DNA of 64,000 bases, from positions 1,054,001 to 1,118,000 of the forward strand of contig OZ023275.1 in the NCBI GenBank assembly GCA_964007475.1, given 5' to 3'. Numbering within the stretch: position 1 is the first letter of the stretch; the number at the start of each line of letters is the position of its first letter. The translations under genes and the position numbers were made by a program. Shown here one piece after another: positions 1 to 17,974 of this stretch. The notes under the pieces are model-generated. The model was given only the letters and a program-made list of their open reading frames with translations. It had not been told where the DNA came from and searched no databases. This DNA is from Hybos culiciformis. Its lineage: Eukaryota > Arthropoda > Insecta > Diptera > Hybotidae.

Positions 1-2417
1 TAGAAGCAAATAAAATAGGCGTGATGTTATTATCTTAAATTATGACATAAACAGATATTGTAGTATAGAAATATATACCTATAGCTATAGGTACTTATTA
101 TATTACAGCAGCGAATTATATTTTAATGTAAATAAAAATCGTTGATTGAATATAGTTTTTTTAATTTATTTTGAGTTTTTTTTTTGTTTTTTTTTTTTAA
201 ACCAAGCACATAGAGATTTTTAATGGTGTTTCTAGCATAATTTACTTTACAAATCTACAATCTGTAGCTTTTTTTAAAGAAAAAACTCTTTCATATTTTG
301 CCTTTTTTTTATTCGAAAATATTTAAAATAAAATGTTTCAAATTTGTATATTGAAAAAATATAATTCGTATTCTTTATTTATGGAACTGGGAAATTCTTT
401 CCACTTTGTTCTTGATTTTCTTGGCCTGTGTACTATTAAATTCATTAAAAATAAAAGTGCCAAACAGATTTTTTGGTCTACAATAAAATTCTGTGTTTAA
501 ACAGTGGGAGGCATTGATATTGATATTGTAGTTATAGTGGCATATTCCAAAATTTGAAGAAATTATAGTTATTTTGATTAGAAGGCATCAAGATTTCAAA
601 TTTTAATCAGCATTTATGCTTAGTTTTCGAGAACTGTGGAGATTAATTGTTTTATATAGTTTTTAAATTTTAAATTTTTTATGACGTGTTAATATATATT
701 TTATAAATAAAACTTATAATCTAAATGAAAATTACATAAATATTGAGCTTATTTTTTAACGAAGCTAAAAGTTCTCATAATTCATTACCTCAAATTAATT
801 TTAAAAATAAAACTTTTAATATTTTAATGTTCCACTGTATAACGAAAAAACTTTGCATACATTTATTTTAAGTATTCATTTTGGTACATTATGAATATTG
901 ATTACTTATAAATTTAAGAATCTTAAAACTTTCCTTATTATGGTATGATTCTCATGAACTACTTTTCATCTTGTTAAATGATTGGAGAACGTGTCGGTCA
1001 CGTTTAAAGAAATAAAATTCTAGATTTATATTTTTTGTTTATTTGTATGTATACTACTGGAGTATTTAGTTATAAAAAAAATCTTTTCTTTTAACCATGC
1101 TGGGAGATAGCATATTTTGTTGACATTTTAATTAAACTAATATTGAACAAAAAACGAGGGTTAAAAAATTTTTCATCAATAATATTGATAGTTCTTTTAA
1201 ATGAACGACACGATCAAAATATTCAAAAATTTACAAAATAACAAAATGAAAAATATTGTTAATGTTTAATTTAAAATTTATTTCAATAAATACCCATTTA
1301 AAAAATTGAAACTAAAATAAAATATAATATAATTGCGCCTATAAAATAGATTAATAAAAATATGAGGGCTTTTGATTAACTTCATCGAAGCATGTCCTGA
1401 ATCGAGAATTAATTTAATATTCAATTAAAATATCAATTACATATTTTTATAATTTCCAATAGATTTTATCCTATCAATCGTAATAAATTAGAAAATTTGT
1501 CAAACTCTGTTTGTTAAATTCTTTTATCATATTATTTTTTTTTTTAAGATCACCAAAACTGGACTATATCTATGTTTATATTGTTTTTAGTAAAAATTAA
1601 AAAAAATATTAAAATTTTGAATTACGGACTAAAAACGTAAACCAAATTTTGCAAAATTTAGAAGACACATACGACAAATCATAACCTTAATATTAACAAC
1701 AATATCAACAAAATAGATTCAGTGATATTGTTAGAATGATTCTGTTGTCAAATCTACTTCTCATTTAACTATTTGAATAATATACGCCTAGCATGTTTCA
1801 AAATGAAAAACTATTTTACGTTCACCGAATCTTTTATTTTAATTTGTGAAATTTTTTTATATTTTTCTATATTTTTACACTTAAAAACCACTTTTTTTTT
1901 ATACTTAACGAAACGCAAACAAATCACAACCCTTAACAGTTTTCTTTAGCTTTAAATATGTGAAAAACAAAGTATCTTTCCGTTAATAATAATTTTATGC
2001 TTTTTCACCTTTTTTGAAAATATTAAAAAAAAAATTCACATAAAAGGATTTAAATGATGAACACATATTTCTTTTAATGTATTTCAGTAAAACGACACCA
2101 CCAAACTCTGTGTTTCCTTTCTTTTTGTACAGTGAAGTGGAACAAAAAAATTCTAAAATAGAGCCCCTTTTTTTAATAATTGTAACTTTGTTTTATTTTA
2201 TTATTATTTTTTTTTTTTCTGTTCATAGAAACATATTAAAATGGGTTCGCAAAGGTTTACCAATTTTTGACTTAGGTGAAATATAAGCCTGTGATATATT
2301 TTTATGTAAATTATTTATTTTAACATTTTAACAGAAATTTCAGAATGTAATTTTCAATAAGTAATTAATTAAAAAATTCACAATGCGACAGTTTGATCTG
2401 GTAGACAGGTAGAGAAT

Positions 2418-2532
2418 GGTATAGTATATAGTAAGTATATAGTATATAGTACAGTATAATTAATATAAAGAATAGTATTGTATACAGTATAGTATAGTAT
2501 AGTATAGCATATAGTATAGTAGTAGTATTATA
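2418..2532. repeat. (AGTAT)n-type degenerate microsatellite
   Basis: An imperfect array of AGTAT/AGTATAT units. Its purest core is four AGTAT copies at 2486..2505, flanked by variants with inserted A or T and by AGTAGTAGTAT. It is a simple-sequence tract with no sign of coding. Confidence 0.8.
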
Positions 2533-3552
2533 TTAGTACATATACAGTAAATACTATATCTGAAAAATTTTAACATTAAATTGTTTTAAGTAAAGTTAGG
2601 TTTCTTCAAAACATTTGTTTTTGTCAAAATTTTTAATCAGCATTCAAACAAAATATAATATACATTCAATGATATCGTGAAATGTCAAGTGCTTGTGCAA
2701 TTGACAAAAAAAAAAATTAAAATCAAAACTATAAAATATAAAGGCTCAATATTAAAATATACAGATTTGTCATAACTTAACACTATATATGAAAAAAAAA
2801 GAAGAAATTCATGCTTGTCTAAGCAATGTAAATAACTACATTTATTTTTGTTTGATGACTTTAAAAAAAAATTTAACCCTTTTTGACTTTTATGTACGTA
2901 CATATGTATATGGCTCCAATTTCTTGAAACACTTGAAAAAAGGGTTAAATTTTTTCATCTGTCGTATTTTTTTGTTTTGTTTACAAAATTGCAATTAGGT
3001 ATACGCGAATTTTTTATTCATCGTTCAAACAATTGGTTATATTTGTTCATTTAGTTCTCTAGCTTAAAAATTTAAATAATAGTATATAGTAAACTAATAT
3101 GCCAAAATATTGCGGGTATAATTACAGTAACATAAGTTACTATTGATACGAAATTTTTAGATACTTATTAAATGATGAGAATAATTGTCAAAAAGAACTA
3201 CATTTTCCAAAACTTGATCTTTATAATTAAATAATACAATTTCACGTGTCAAGTTCACGTGTTTCGCAAACCATTGACTACAGTTTATATTGTTATATTT
3301 AGCTGTTTATTCAAAAAAAAATTCTAACAATTTTTCTTCTCATTCGCTTTTAATATACTATTTCAATAATTTTGAAATGCAAATTAATCAGTATTAGTTT
3401 AAGAATATGTAGTGTAGTAGTATTAACTTAATGCGCACAAAACCCTATAATTAAAATAATTCGAAACAACAACATAATTTTTATAAATTTTAATAACTTT
3501 TAATTATATTTTTCCAAAAAATTTGTAAATATTTGCAGAATTAATCTTTAAA

Positions 3553-3666
3553 TAGGGAAATATCTCAGACAGCCCATACCATAAAACCGCAGGTAAAACC
3601 AAAGAATCATAAATCCTAATATAGTTGAGGTGTTAATTCTCAAGAAACGCGGTTTTTTGTTCCCTA
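3553..3666. repeat. Small nested inverted repeat
   Basis: Outer arms TAGGGAA (3553..3559) and TTCCCTA (3660..3666) enclose inner arms AAAACCGC (3583..3590) and GCGGTTTT (3649..3656). The left inter-arm distance is 23 nt but the right is only 3 nt, so this would be a bulged hairpin. It may be a degraded foldback element or chance. Confidence 0.3.
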
Positions 3667-4564
3667 AAAGATATAGATTTCAACAGGTAATATATATTTA
3701 TAAATATTATAAAAGCAATTTTATTGAAAGGCTACTGTCTCTAAATATTATTAAAATAATAAAGGTATAACTTTTTAGTTTTAATCATAATTTATTTTCA
3801 TAGAGTTTATCATGATTAAGTTTAGAATAATTTTTTTTAAACGATTGTTTAGAATATTTTTTTTAAACCTTTGTTAGAGATATAAAAAGATTTGTCATCT
3901 GTATGCCCTACGATTTGATATGATGATTTTTTAAAATAGAAAATATATGTATGCTTATCATTTTCCTGGAACATGAATCTATCTTTAAAGTTATGATAAT
4001 TACATCTTATCTTAAAAATAATTCAAGGAATCGGCATATTATGTGTTTATGTATATGTTTTTTTACAATTTTTCATAATATCCTTGAAAATATTTTAATT
4101 GATGGTCAATAAAAAATTATCATTTTTTTTGATAGACATTTTTTACTATTAATACCCGAATGAGTATGCACTTTTTTCTTTCGAAAGTTCCATTGCTAAA
4201 AGAACAACATTTTGATTTTCGGTTTGAAAATATGAAGTACCGTTTTAGTTATATAACTACTTTTTTTCTCAACTGCAAATATATAAAATCAAGATCAAGT
4301 TATAAATAAAGGTTAAATAAAATAATTTATTAACTTTTTTAAGTTTAAGAACAAGAAAAAAAAATATTAAAAATTAAAAAAAAATTCAAAAATAATTTTC
4401 TTTAGAATATTTTATACTAAAAAAACAAAAAAATTATCATATCCTTTTTTGATCCACTAACACCATAACAGCTATACCATAAAAACAAAACGATATAAAA
4501 TAAAATTTTCCTCAATAAAGTAAATCTGGTTTTATTCTCTTAATTTTTTTTTTGTTTTTTTTTT

Positions 4565-4591
4565 TGTGGAGATCCACAGTTGAGTTGTGGT
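4565..4591. promoter_or_regulatory. Triple Runx-type half-site cluster
   Basis: Three Runx core matches fall within 27 bp: TGTGGA (4565..4570) and its inverted partner TCCACA (4573..4578), which form the palindrome GTGGAGATCCAC, followed by TTGTGGT (4585..4591). TGTGGT/ACCACA is the established Runt-domain core. Two further AACCACA sites lie at 4756..4762 and 4893..4899. Confidence 0.35.
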
Positions 4592-5111
4592 AAATAATAA
4601 ATTCCGCGAACTGGGGGTGTGTTGTCAGACCGCATTCAATTTTTTTTTTTCAAATTTTTTTTCTTTTTTCTCAAACCTAACAAAAAAAAAAAAAAAATTC
4701 TAAGCAACCAGAAAATATAATATGGAAAGACATTATCAAGCACACATTTACGGAGAACCACACGTTCAACATAACACAACCAAACATAGAAAGGATATTT
4801 TTTTTTTTTTTAATTTTCATGTTTATTTATTTATTTATTTTTTCTTTTTTATCTGAATTAAAAAAAAGTTTCCCCTCTTTATTTTTTTTTTCAACCACAA
4901 ATACTTCACGAATCATAAAAAAAAAAAAATCATTTAAAATTTCCTTTTTTCTTCACTCATTTTCTTAATAGAAATAAAATAAAAAAATTGTTTTCCAATT
5001 TTTTCACGGAAATTTTTTTTTCTCCGCGATGGATGTAGCAAAAAAAATTCCGTTAAGAGAAAAAAAAAACGTATCTTTTTTTTTTGTTATTTTGATGGTG
5101 TGCGTTTTCAA

Positions 5112-5120
5112 GGGGCGGGG
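5112..5120 (+). promoter_or_regulatory. GC box (Sp1/KLF/Buttonhead type)
   Basis: GGGGCGGGG is a perfect GC-box core in very A+T-rich DNA, where nine consecutive G/C bases are rare. Sp/KLF factors, including Buttonhead in flies, bind such boxes. Function is inferred only. Confidence 0.3.
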
Positions 5121-5540
5121 AAATCAACCAAGTGTAAGAAGTAATAAAAAGAAAATATTAAAAAAAAAAAAAAAAGAATCAATAAGAAAAATTATAAAAT
5201 AAATGAACCTACATTTATATAGAAAAAAATATAAGAACTCTAAAGAAAATAGAAAGTTTCTTCTTTCGTTGACAATCCGCCTTCAACGACGGCGTTTACT
5301 GTGTTTTGCGTAATTAAATAATAATAATAATATTAATCCTACTTGACATTTCATTCTAAGATTCAATATTCTTCTGGACAGAAATGTTATTCATGTTCTC
5401 AACAACATACACAGATTTAATTACAATCAATCAAATTATATTTTCATTTAAATTTTTTATTTTGAGGATATCCCACATATATTGCGGTGATCCAGAAATA
5501 TTATTGTGGCACGGCTCGGTTGACTTATGATGCCTATTTT

Positions 5541-8052
5541 TTTTTTTTTTTTACAATTTCTTACAGTACGTAATGTTTTAAGATAACTAATGATGATAAT
5601 AATTATTCATATAATCTTAAGATACAGTCACTATTTACTTTTACAATAAGTAATTTACATCTTAATTTTTTAAGTTAATAAGTACATGCGTGCTTAAGTT
5701 ATGTCTTAATGCAAAAATAGATTCTGTAAAGTTTAAGTATATCTATATTTGTATGTACCTATTTACGTATATAGTTTTTTGTTTCCATCTCCTAATTGAT
5801 TTTGAAATAAATTAATAAAAAAGAAAACCAATTTATTAGTCTGATTGAAAATATAAAATAAAACCATAATCAATTCATTATATTACACAAAAACTGTCAA
5901 AATCAAAATCCTTGTATCAAAAATATTTATGTAGACATGCCAATATGCATGGATAAAATATATGTGGAATAATTGTATGTACAGTATAGATAATGTATAT
6001 ACCTAATTTCCAAAAAAAATATACCTATTTAATATTTTTATATAGAAAATAAAGGCTCAAACCAAAACATTTTTCACACTTTTTAAGTGGTAGAATTATT
6101 AATAGCCACCCACTAAAAATTCAAAATAAAAAATTTAATATAAATTTCATTAACACCAACTCCGTAAACAACATATTATGTTTTTCAGTAGTGAAAACTA
6201 TTAAATCAAAATAAATCTGATTTAAGGAATTAACATGTTTATTTTATGTTGTAGCCACAACATAATAAAAAAGTAAATAAAGTTAATAATTTATTGTAAG
6301 GAAAATATATAAAAAAAATATAACTTCTTAATTTATTGAAAAATTGATCTACAAAGTGGAGTTAATTTGAGAGATAAGATTTAAAATCATTTGATTAATC
6401 TTTCTTCAATTACGCGTTGGGTTTTCCCTCAAGCAGACAGTAATTTTAAATTCTTCAAACATTTCGTAGAACTTTTTTTTTTTTTAAATTCCATATGTAC
6501 AAATATCATATGTGTAATCCCGAATGCAATCAAACTATATAAACATAATAGAAATAATGTAGAACTTTATGTCTATTCCCTACAAAAAAAAAAAAAATAA
6601 ACTAAAAAAAATTTAACCCACTAAAATTTAAAAAAAAAAAATATATATACATATATGTACCTACCTATCTAATATTTTTATTATTCATATACATATATAT
6701 GTAGGTATATTAAGAAAATAACATATTTATAACTAAATAGCATATCCAACCAAAAATAAACCATATTTTTTTATACCATAGCCAGACTTTTTGTGGTATA
6801 CCCACAAATGTATTGGTATCTCTGTATATAATTTTCAGCATAAAATTGTATAAAAAAAAAAAAGAATAAATAAATAACTACTCGTCAAATCAACGTATTG
6901 CTATATTCCCTTAACGGTATAAAAATTTATATAGGCAAAATATCCTTTTTTTTTTTTCAGAAGGACACTCACTGGAATATTTTTTTAAGGAGTGAAGACC
7001 AATAAAGAAACAACACCACAAGTTTCTTGAAATCAAATTTCACCGAAAGATCTTATTATTTCACTAAAATATAAATATAAAAATTTCTCCTCACTTTTAA
7101 TCATAATAAAATATAATATACAACACATACAAATATTCAGTAAAATATATTTATATATTTTTTTTTAACCACAACGACATTTTTGTTTTCAAGGAATTGT
7201 TGGTAAACACACAACGTTGAAGAGAAAAATGTTCTTAACAGTTAGTGGTTAAAAATATCAGATTTAGTTATATCTGTACTAAATTTTTTTTTTTAAAACT
7301 TTATGTATTACTAAAAATATGTAGCAGCAAGTAAATAAGATTAGAACCTTGATTAAGTATGTTAATGGATATAATAACGCAATTCACGCTACGAAAATAC
7401 CACAGCCAGGACTTTTTTTTTTTATTATTACTTATGTTGTTGCTTGTTTTATAGATGGTGTAAAAAATTGCTACTTACTTTTTGACATCTCTTTTAACAA
7501 ATGCACATTATGTCAAAAAATATAAAAAGAGCAGAAGATTGAAATAGAGTTTTGCAAAAGAAGTAATTATTAATTTTTTTTTTTGAAAATTGCAAAAAAA
7601 AAGTTAAAAATCATTAACCAAGAAATTAAACACAAAATCAATCTTTTTTTTTCATATATGTGAAAAAACCCAATTTTTAAGGACATGTTTATGGTTTCTT
7701 TTTTTTTTTTAAGTATATTTCTTTTTCCTAATGAAAAAAAAAAATTGTTTTCAGTGTATTTGTGTTTATCTCATTTTTTTTTTTTTATTATTTACATTTT
7801 TAATTTTTGGGAAATTTTTTTTCTTTCAATACACGGTAAAAAAAAAAAGAATCTAATGTTGGTTGTATGTGTTGACCGTTTTATAGTACAATATTTTTTT
7901 TTTTCCTGTTTTCTATATAAAAATAAAATCATAAAATTAAAAAAAAAAAAAAAAAAGAAAAAGAAAAACCTCAAGAGGGATTTTTTTTGTATTTTTATTT
8001 CAAAAAAAAAAAAAAAAACAGAGAAAAATCCATTGCGACCATAAAGAAATGA
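5541..8052. other. Proximal upstream non-coding DNA
   Basis: A+T-rich DNA without a supportable gene; the longer open frames around 7.7-8.0 kb are translations of T and A homopolymers. Isolated Runx-type sites occur at 6790..6808 (palindrome TTTGTGG-TATAC-CCACAAA), 7015..7020 (ACCACA) and 7167..7173 (AACCACA). Homopolymer density makes assembly errors likely here. Confidence 0.5.
6790..6808. promoter_or_regulatory. Palindromic pair of Runx-type half-sites
   Basis: TTTGTGG (6790..6796) and CCACAAA (6802..6808) form a perfect 7-bp inverted repeat with a 5-bp spacer. Each arm carries the TGTGG Runx core. Binding is not demonstrated. Confidence 0.25.
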
Positions 8053-8054
8053 TC

Positions 8055-14356
<6,302 letters not shown>

Positions 14357-14954
14357 GGATAGACAATACTTTCTCAAATTTTATGTTGAGAAAGATTGAA
14401 TCACTCAAAATATTTGAAGACGCTTATTATTAAGAAGCCAGGAATAGGAGAGTTAGCCCGATTTCAAGGCTTCAGTGGAAAAGCTATTTGCAAGAAATTG
14501 AAGTAAGACTGTTTTTAATAATGTATAATTATAGTGGTTGTTTATGACTTTTATTGGCATCATAAATACTAGATATTCATTTAACGAAAAATTGCCAGCA
14601 ATGAACTACCAATTATCATTCTAAAAATAATACTAATCCGTGAAAATGATATCAAAACAATTTTATCAATAATCATTGAGCTCCAATTATAAATTTATTG
14701 AAATTAAATTTAGCATCATGAAAAATTTCTTGATTTCGAAGTTTTAAAAAAAATTTAATGTTGCGTTATGCTCAAGAAAGAAATGCAAGTCACCAATATT
14801 ATTAATCTAAATTATATATAAAAGTCATAAATTTGAAAATTGTGATACTCTGAATTATGGATTCATCCTTTGATTGTGATAATAGAATTTAATCAAGATT
14901 TTATAATAATATTAATTAAATCTAAACATGCTAAAAAAATAGGTCAATTTCAAA

Positions 14955-14960
14955 AATAAA
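14955..14960 (+). terminator. run: Candidate polyadenylation signal of runt
   Basis: The first AATAAA hexamer downstream of the stop codon, followed within about 20 nt by T-rich sequence. In DNA this A+T-rich the hexamer also arises by chance. Confidence 0.35.
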
Positions 14961-15216
14961 ATATGTTTTTGTAATAGTTATCGAAATTGCTGAAAATGTT
15001 TGATTTTATGTAATTTTGTATTTTACTGTGTATTATTTTAAAAGCATATGTACAAATATGTGAATAGGGTTTTGTCTTTATTTTAATTGTTAGGATGTAG
15101 AATATGCACATTTTAGAAATTAAAAACACGTTAAATTAGTAATTTATATTTCTTTTTCTTTTAATTGAATTTATATTTTATATTAAAATTATATAGAAAC
15201 CTACAATTATATATTT

Positions 15217-15222
15217 AATAAA
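15217..15222 (+). terminator. run: Second candidate polyadenylation signal
   Basis: AATAAA followed by an A run and GCGTTGT just before the gap. It is a possible distal poly(A) site. Confidence 0.25.
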
Positions 15223-15235
15223 AAAAGCGTTGTAT

Positions 15236-15435
15236 NNNNNNNNNNNNNNNNNNNNNNNNNNNNNNNNNNNNNNNNNNNNNNNNNNNNNNNNNNNNNNNNN
15301 NNNNNNNNNNNNNNNNNNNNNNNNNNNNNNNNNNNNNNNNNNNNNNNNNNNNNNNNNNNNNNNNNNNNNNNNNNNNNNNNNNNNNNNNNNNNNNNNNNNN
15401 NNNNNNNNNNNNNNNNNNNNNNNNNNNNNNNNNNN
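15236..15435. other. Assembly gap of exactly 200 N
   Basis: A block of exactly 200 unknown bases, the kind of fixed-size placeholder used when contigs are joined by long-range data. The true distance is unknown, so the linkage of everything downstream to runt rests on scaffolding. Confidence 0.97.
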
Positions 15436-17940
15436 AAATTATATGAAGAAATATAATGAAATGAAAATGGTTCAGATATTGAACAAATAAAAAGTCAATT
15501 TATAATATAAAAATTTGTGTTATTATTTATTTATAGAAACACTAATAAGTTTTATAATACGATATATATAAAGATACGTATAATAATAAGATGATAATTT
15601 TTTTTAGATTAGATAATACTTATAATAAAAAATAAAGTTGACACATTTATGAAATTTAAATAAAAACAGAAGAACTCGTAAGGAAGAAGTTTGCCTGTTT
15701 TGTTATGAAATCACAAAACATATATAATTTTAAAATGAACACTTTCAGACCTCAGCTATACCTGAGTTTTTCTCTGTCTTCAGAATTAAAATAAACAAAT
15801 TATACAGAATATTCAGCGAATCAAAATGCAATCAAAATGCATTATAGCAATGCAATCAAAGTGCGTAAGAAATACATATATTATTATTGATTTAAGGGTA
15901 TAAATTTGTAGAATGGTAAAAATTCTTAATACTGCATAAAAAGTTATTTACAACCCTGAAGGACTGGGCTGTGTTTTATAACATCCAGCTACCGCAATAT
16001 TAAATAACTATATGTAAAAATTTAACACATTTTCGACAAAATATTGTGTGGATCACTTTAAATTTCCGCTTTGTGCCAAAAATACATTAATGAAACGTAT
16101 CTTATGTGAATAATGAAAATTAATAAATTTTTATTTAATTTGTCATTTTGTGGGTTGTTTTTGAAGTTAAATTCATATCTTTGTGGCTGTGAATTATACA
16201 TATAGAAATAATTTAATGATGCTTTTTAAAATGATTTTTATAAATAACTTTATGGAAGATTTTTATTTTAATTTATTTAAATAATTTTTTTTAAATTTTC
16301 GCAAACATTTTGTTATGATGCTCTTATCAAGATTTGAATATAATGTATGTAGTTAAAATTAATTAAGCATTAAAAAAACTGAATGAATTTCTATGGATTA
16401 TATATCAATTTTAGTATATGCGAATGATTAAAGTATTATATTGAACAGTGAAGGAAAAATGTTCATAAGGAAATTTTGACTGAAAAACAAAATTAAACAT
16501 AATTCTGATTATTATACATATGATATTTATATTATGAAAATTTCAATTAACCTTAATTCATCAAAAATGTATTCCATTGAAATTATTATTTCAATATAAT
16601 AGTTTGGTTAACATTATTGAAAAAAAAGTTCTTTGAAATTTAATTTTTTATTGAAAACGACTTTAAATATTATATATTCAATAAAAGACTTATTAAATAA
16701 AAATTCCACAAAAATTAAACCAAAATTGAATGAAAAAAAAAATCAGGGATATTTCACAATCATAATTAGTAATAATTATTATGACAACCTAACGTGTCGT
16801 CCAGCTGAATTTTTAAATAAAAAACGGATATTAAATAAAAACCATTATTATTATTTTTGTTTAAATTCATAAAATCAGATTTAAAATGAAAATAGTGTAT
16901 AATGGAAGAAAATATTACATTCTTTTATATAATATTTGAATAAAATTTTAATATAATATCCATATTAATAGTTTTGGAGTAATTTATACCATAATTCCTT
17001 TAAATTTATCATATTGATCATATTTGAATATTAGAAGTTAGAAAATATATTTTTTTAAATAAATTACAAAATTAAAATAAACAAAAAATATTAAAAAGAA
17101 AAAAATTAATAATGTTTGCCCTTTAAAACGCTAATCAAAAATATGGTCTTTTTTAATTAAATTGTTGTAATAAGTATATCTAATGTTAATTTAGGTATAC
17201 ATGGGCATTCGATTGCTATACGTAATCGTTAAACTACAAGCTAATAGCTTTCACAGTTACAGTTCTTATATTCATCCTCGAAACTTGAAATACAAACCAC
17301 GAAAATTAATATAATAAAGTTTTCTACACACGTTGAAATAACTATAAATTTTTCTCTTAAAAATTAATATTTCTAATTGCAATTTGGAATTTTCTAACCG
17401 AGAATTTTTTGTAACTTAGAATATTTTATTTTCTAAATATTCTAAATTTCGAATTAACTTAGTATTTCCTGTTATTATCATAATAAACTATATAATTTTT
17501 AAAACTGTATGTAACTTAGAATATATTGATATTGTTTTCAATATTAAACATATATTTCAATTCAATATTAATACAGAGTTGAAATTTAATGTTTGCATCA
17601 AAAATAATACCGGATAAGAGTATTATCCCTGAATCCCTTAACAACATCAGAAATGCATTACTATTAAAAATGATCCCCTCTTCAACACCTGGACTCCAAA
17701 TTGTAAACTGTTTTATATTCAAATGGTTTGTGAAGCAAATAAAAAAAAAAATTTAAAAAAAATAAATAATTTTTTGTGGCCATTATTATCTGGAATAAAA
17801 AGCAAATATTACAAAAAGCAACAGAATTTATTATTATAATTGTAACTGCGTTATGCGCGCATTTATTACAATAAAAAATCGTATGTGTAATATTTAAATA
17901 AAAATATATAATAATATTACGCACCTTCCTGTAGGGTAAA

Positions 17941-17974
17941 GAACCGGTTATTAAAACAGTTTTAGAACTGGTTC
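17941..17974. repeat. Short imperfect hairpin
   Basis: GAACCGGTT (17941..17949) pairs with AACTGGTTC (17966..17974) at eight of nine positions around a 16-nt loop. No surrounding gene gives it a role. Confidence 0.3.

Larger units (their letters stand above)
1..4559. other. Distal upstream non-coding DNA
   Basis: No coding region is supportable here. Open frames are short and made of Phe/Lys/Ile/Asn/Leu codons, as expected from A+T-rich DNA with homopolymer runs. The only structures I can point to are the AGTAT microsatellite near 2.4 kb and a small nested inverted repeat at 3553..3666. The segment lies 3.5-8 kb upstream of the candidate runt start site, so distal enhancers are possible, but nothing in it shows one. 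Confidence 0.6.
4560..5540. promoter_or_regulatory. Candidate upstream cis-regulatory region of runt
   Basis: This kilobase is less monotonous than its surroundings, though still split by T/A runs. It holds several Runx-type sites (TGTGGA 4565, TCCACA 4573, TTGTGGT 4585, AACCACA 4756 and 4893), a GC box GGGGCGGGG at 5112..5120, and a TAATCC homeodomain (Bicoid/Otd type) motif near 5334. It lies about 2.5-3.5 kb upstream of the candidate transcription start. In Drosophila, runt stripe elements lie upstream and Runt regulates its own transcription, which makes an autoregulatory or early enhancer plausible. The regulatory role is inference; only the motifs are seen. Confidence 0.3.
14357..15235 (+). 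other. run: runt 3' UTR region
   Basis: Non-coding A+T-rich sequence after the stop. The first canonical AATAAA lies at 14955..14960 (about 600 nt after the stop), and another at 15217..15222 just before the assembly gap. Which signal is used cannot be decided from sequence, and the UTR could extend into the gap. Confidence 0.55.

Noticed and set aside
7685..8044. 119-codon plus-strand frame and its minus-strand shadow
   Set aside because: Made almost wholly of Phe and Lys from T and A homopolymers; no domain, and homopolymer lengths are unreliable.
15230..15490. Open frame spanning the N gap
   Set aside because: It consists mostly of unknown bases.
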